Below are positions 6,411 through 7,561 of a stretch of DNA of 7,561 nt, piece by piece. The DNA is from Flavobacteriaceae bacterium (GTDB lineage: Bacteria > Bacteroidota > Bacteroidia > Flavobacteriales > Flavobacteriaceae). The stretch is taken from positions 1 to 7,561 of the forward strand of contig NZQO01000159.1 in assembly GCA_002693605.1 (NCBI GenBank). The letters are read 5' to 3'. Position 1 is the first letter of the stretch; each line of letters opens with the position of its first letter. The position numbers were made by a program, and so were the translations under genes. Below the pieces are notes generated by a model that saw only the letters and a list, made by a program, of their open reading frames with translations, was not told the origin of the DNA and made no database searches.

Positions 6411-7561
6411 ATGCGACATGCTACCTTCATTCTATTTTTATTCATCTCTGTTTCAGCCGTTTCACAAATTCTGCCCGAGCGCGATCGCGCAACGTTGAAG
6501 GACGAGCTCTTGGCCGATCGTTTCAACAACCTGCTTCCGCAGCTAATGGACAGGGCCGATATTGATATGTGGCTTGTAATTTCAAGGGAATATAACGAAG
6601 ACCCCGTTATGCGTACGATGTTGCCAGCATTATGGCTCAACGCACGCAGAAGGACAATTTTGGTATTTTACCGCAACAAGGAAAAAAACACGATCGAGAA
6701 ATTGGCAGTTGCGCGCTATGACGTGGGCGAGAACATCGTCTCTGCGTGGGATAAGGAAAAGCAGCCCGACCAATGGGCGCGCTTGGTAGAAATTATCGAG
6801 GAGCGAAACCCCGAGAAAATTGGCATTAATACTTCAGAGCACTTCGGAATTGCCGATGGTTTGGTAAAAACCGATTATGAGGAACTAAAGGAAGCGCTTC
6901 CGAAGAAATATGAAGACCGTCTTGTTTCTGCTGAAAAGCTAGCGATAGGGTGGATTGAAACCCGCACTGAAAAGGAAATGGAACTCTACAATACCCTCGT
7001 GGCGGTAACGCACGGCATCATCGATGAGGCGTTTTCTTCTAAGGTAATTACACCCGGCGTTACCACGACCGATGACGTAGTGTGGTTTATGCGCCAGAAG
7101 GTTACCGATATGGGACTGGAAACCTGGTTTCATCCCACCGTTGACGTACAGCGCAGTTCCGAAGCCCTGAAAAGTCATATAGAATCGTTCAGTAAGGCAA
7201 AGAAAGATGAGGTGATACGCCGTGGAGACTTGCTACATTGCGATTTTGGTATAACCTACATTGGCCTGAATACCGATTGCCAGCAGCATGCCTATGTGCT
7301 GGAAGAGGGGGAACGTGACGTACCCCAATACCTGCAGGATGCTTTCGAAAAAGGGAATAGGGTGCAGGATATCCTTACCAATAACTATGAAACCGGAAAA
7401 ACGGGCAACCAGATTTTGCTAAAATCGCTGAAAGAGGCCAAAGCGGAGGGATTGCGCCCGTCGATTTACACGCACCCGCTAGGGACATACGGCCACAGTG
7501 CCGGGCCCACTATCGGGATGTGGGATTCACAAGGTGGCGTGCCGGTTAACGGCGATTATCC
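6411..7561 (+). CDS. Secreted M24 family metallopeptidase, 3' end cut off (Xaa-Pro aminopeptidase-like)
   Basis: The frame opens at ATG 6411 and stays open to the window edge: 383 codons plus two bases, with no stop. Residues 1-18 look like a signal peptide (MRH, hydrophobic ATFILFLFISVSAV, then SQ), so the product is probably exported to the periplasm or beyond. Residues about 35-170 resemble the creatinase N-terminal domain, and the pita-bread M24 domain begins near 185. Three of the five expected metal ligands are visible: D278 in LLHCDFGITY, D289 in GLNTDCQQHA and H362 in GTYGHSAGPTIG. The two C-terminal Glu ligands would lie beyond the window. The family removes N-terminal residues, often before proline, or acts on related substrates; the substrate here cannot be fixed. 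The gene follows menE after 52 bases and has no evident functional tie to menaquinone synthesis. Confidence 0.92.
   Translation, partial: MRHATFILFLFISVSAVSQILPERDRATLKDELLADRFNNLLPQLMDRADIDMWLVISREYNEDPVMRTMLPALWLNARRRTILVFYRNKEKNTIEKLAVARYDVGENIVSAWDKEKQPDQWARLVEIIEERNPEKIGINTSEHFGIADGLVKTDYEELKEALPKKYEDRLVSAEKLAIGWIETRTEKEMELYNTLVAVTHGIIDEAFSSKVITPGVTTTDDVVWFMRQKVTDMGLETWFHPTVDVQRSSEALKSHIESFSKAKKDEVIRRGDLLHCDFGITYIGLNTDCQQHAYVLEEGERDVPQYLQDAFEKGNRVQDILTNNYETGKTGNQILLKSLKEAKAEGLRPSIYTHPLGTYGHSAGPTIGMWDSQGGVPVNGDY

Noticed and set aside
6479..6490. Perfect 12-base palindrome GCGCGATCGCGC near the start of the M24 peptidase gene.
   Set aside because: It is in coding sequence for ERDRA. One or two 12-base palindromes are expected by chance in 7.5 kb, and there is no second copy suggesting a repeat family.
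6939..7178. 79-codon minus-strand open frame within the M24 peptidase gene.
   Set aside because: It is antisense to a continuous, family-matching frame that runs from 6411 to the window edge.
1..7561. Searched by eye for CRISPR repeats, tRNA or rRNA genes, transposase fragments, toxin-antitoxin pairs and defence genes.
   Set aside because: None seen. The coding content is continuous housekeeping genes, with no sign of foreign composition or broken genes.

Overview
The window looks like an ordinary chromosomal housekeeping segment from a member of the Bacteroidota, most likely the family Flavobacteriaceae. The basis is the protein sequences (a flavobacterial-type DNA polymerase III delta subunit, a short MenE), the near-absence of Shine-Dalgarno sequences, A/T-rich leaders before start codons, and one good match to the Bacteroidota -7 promoter element (TAnnTTTG). 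Genus and species cannot be told from this sequence alone.

Layout. At the left edge, holA (57-1061, +) encodes the clamp-loader delta subunit. It converges with a small DoxX-family membrane protein (1085-1456, -). A 168-base divergent intergenic region (1457-1624) follows, with a credible promoter for the rightward genes. Next comes a tight five-gene run on the + strand: menA (1625-2539), a UPF0173-type metallo-beta-lactamase-fold hydrolase (2556-3236), menC (3250-4296), a CPBP-family intramembrane protease (4314-5276) and menE with a GTG start (5291-6358). Gaps between these genes are only 13 to 17 bases, so they are probably one operon. After 52 bases a secreted M24-family metallopeptidase begins (6411) and runs off the right edge.

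How the genes work together. MenC makes o-succinylbenzoate (OSB), MenE activates it to OSB-CoA, and MenA prenylates 1,4-dihydroxy-2-naphthoate in the membrane, so the run covers three of the menaquinone steps. MenF, MenD, MenH, MenB, the DHNA-CoA thioesterase and the final methyltransferase are not here and must be encoded elsewhere. The two non-men members (the MBL hydrolase and the CPBP protease) sit inside the pathway operon without a known role in it; they are the most interesting items.

I found no CRISPR array, insertion sequence, tRNA, rRNA, phage gene, defence system or clear intrinsic terminator. No stretch longer than about 170 bases lacks a gene. I do not think the window contains a new multi-gene system; the findings are modest.
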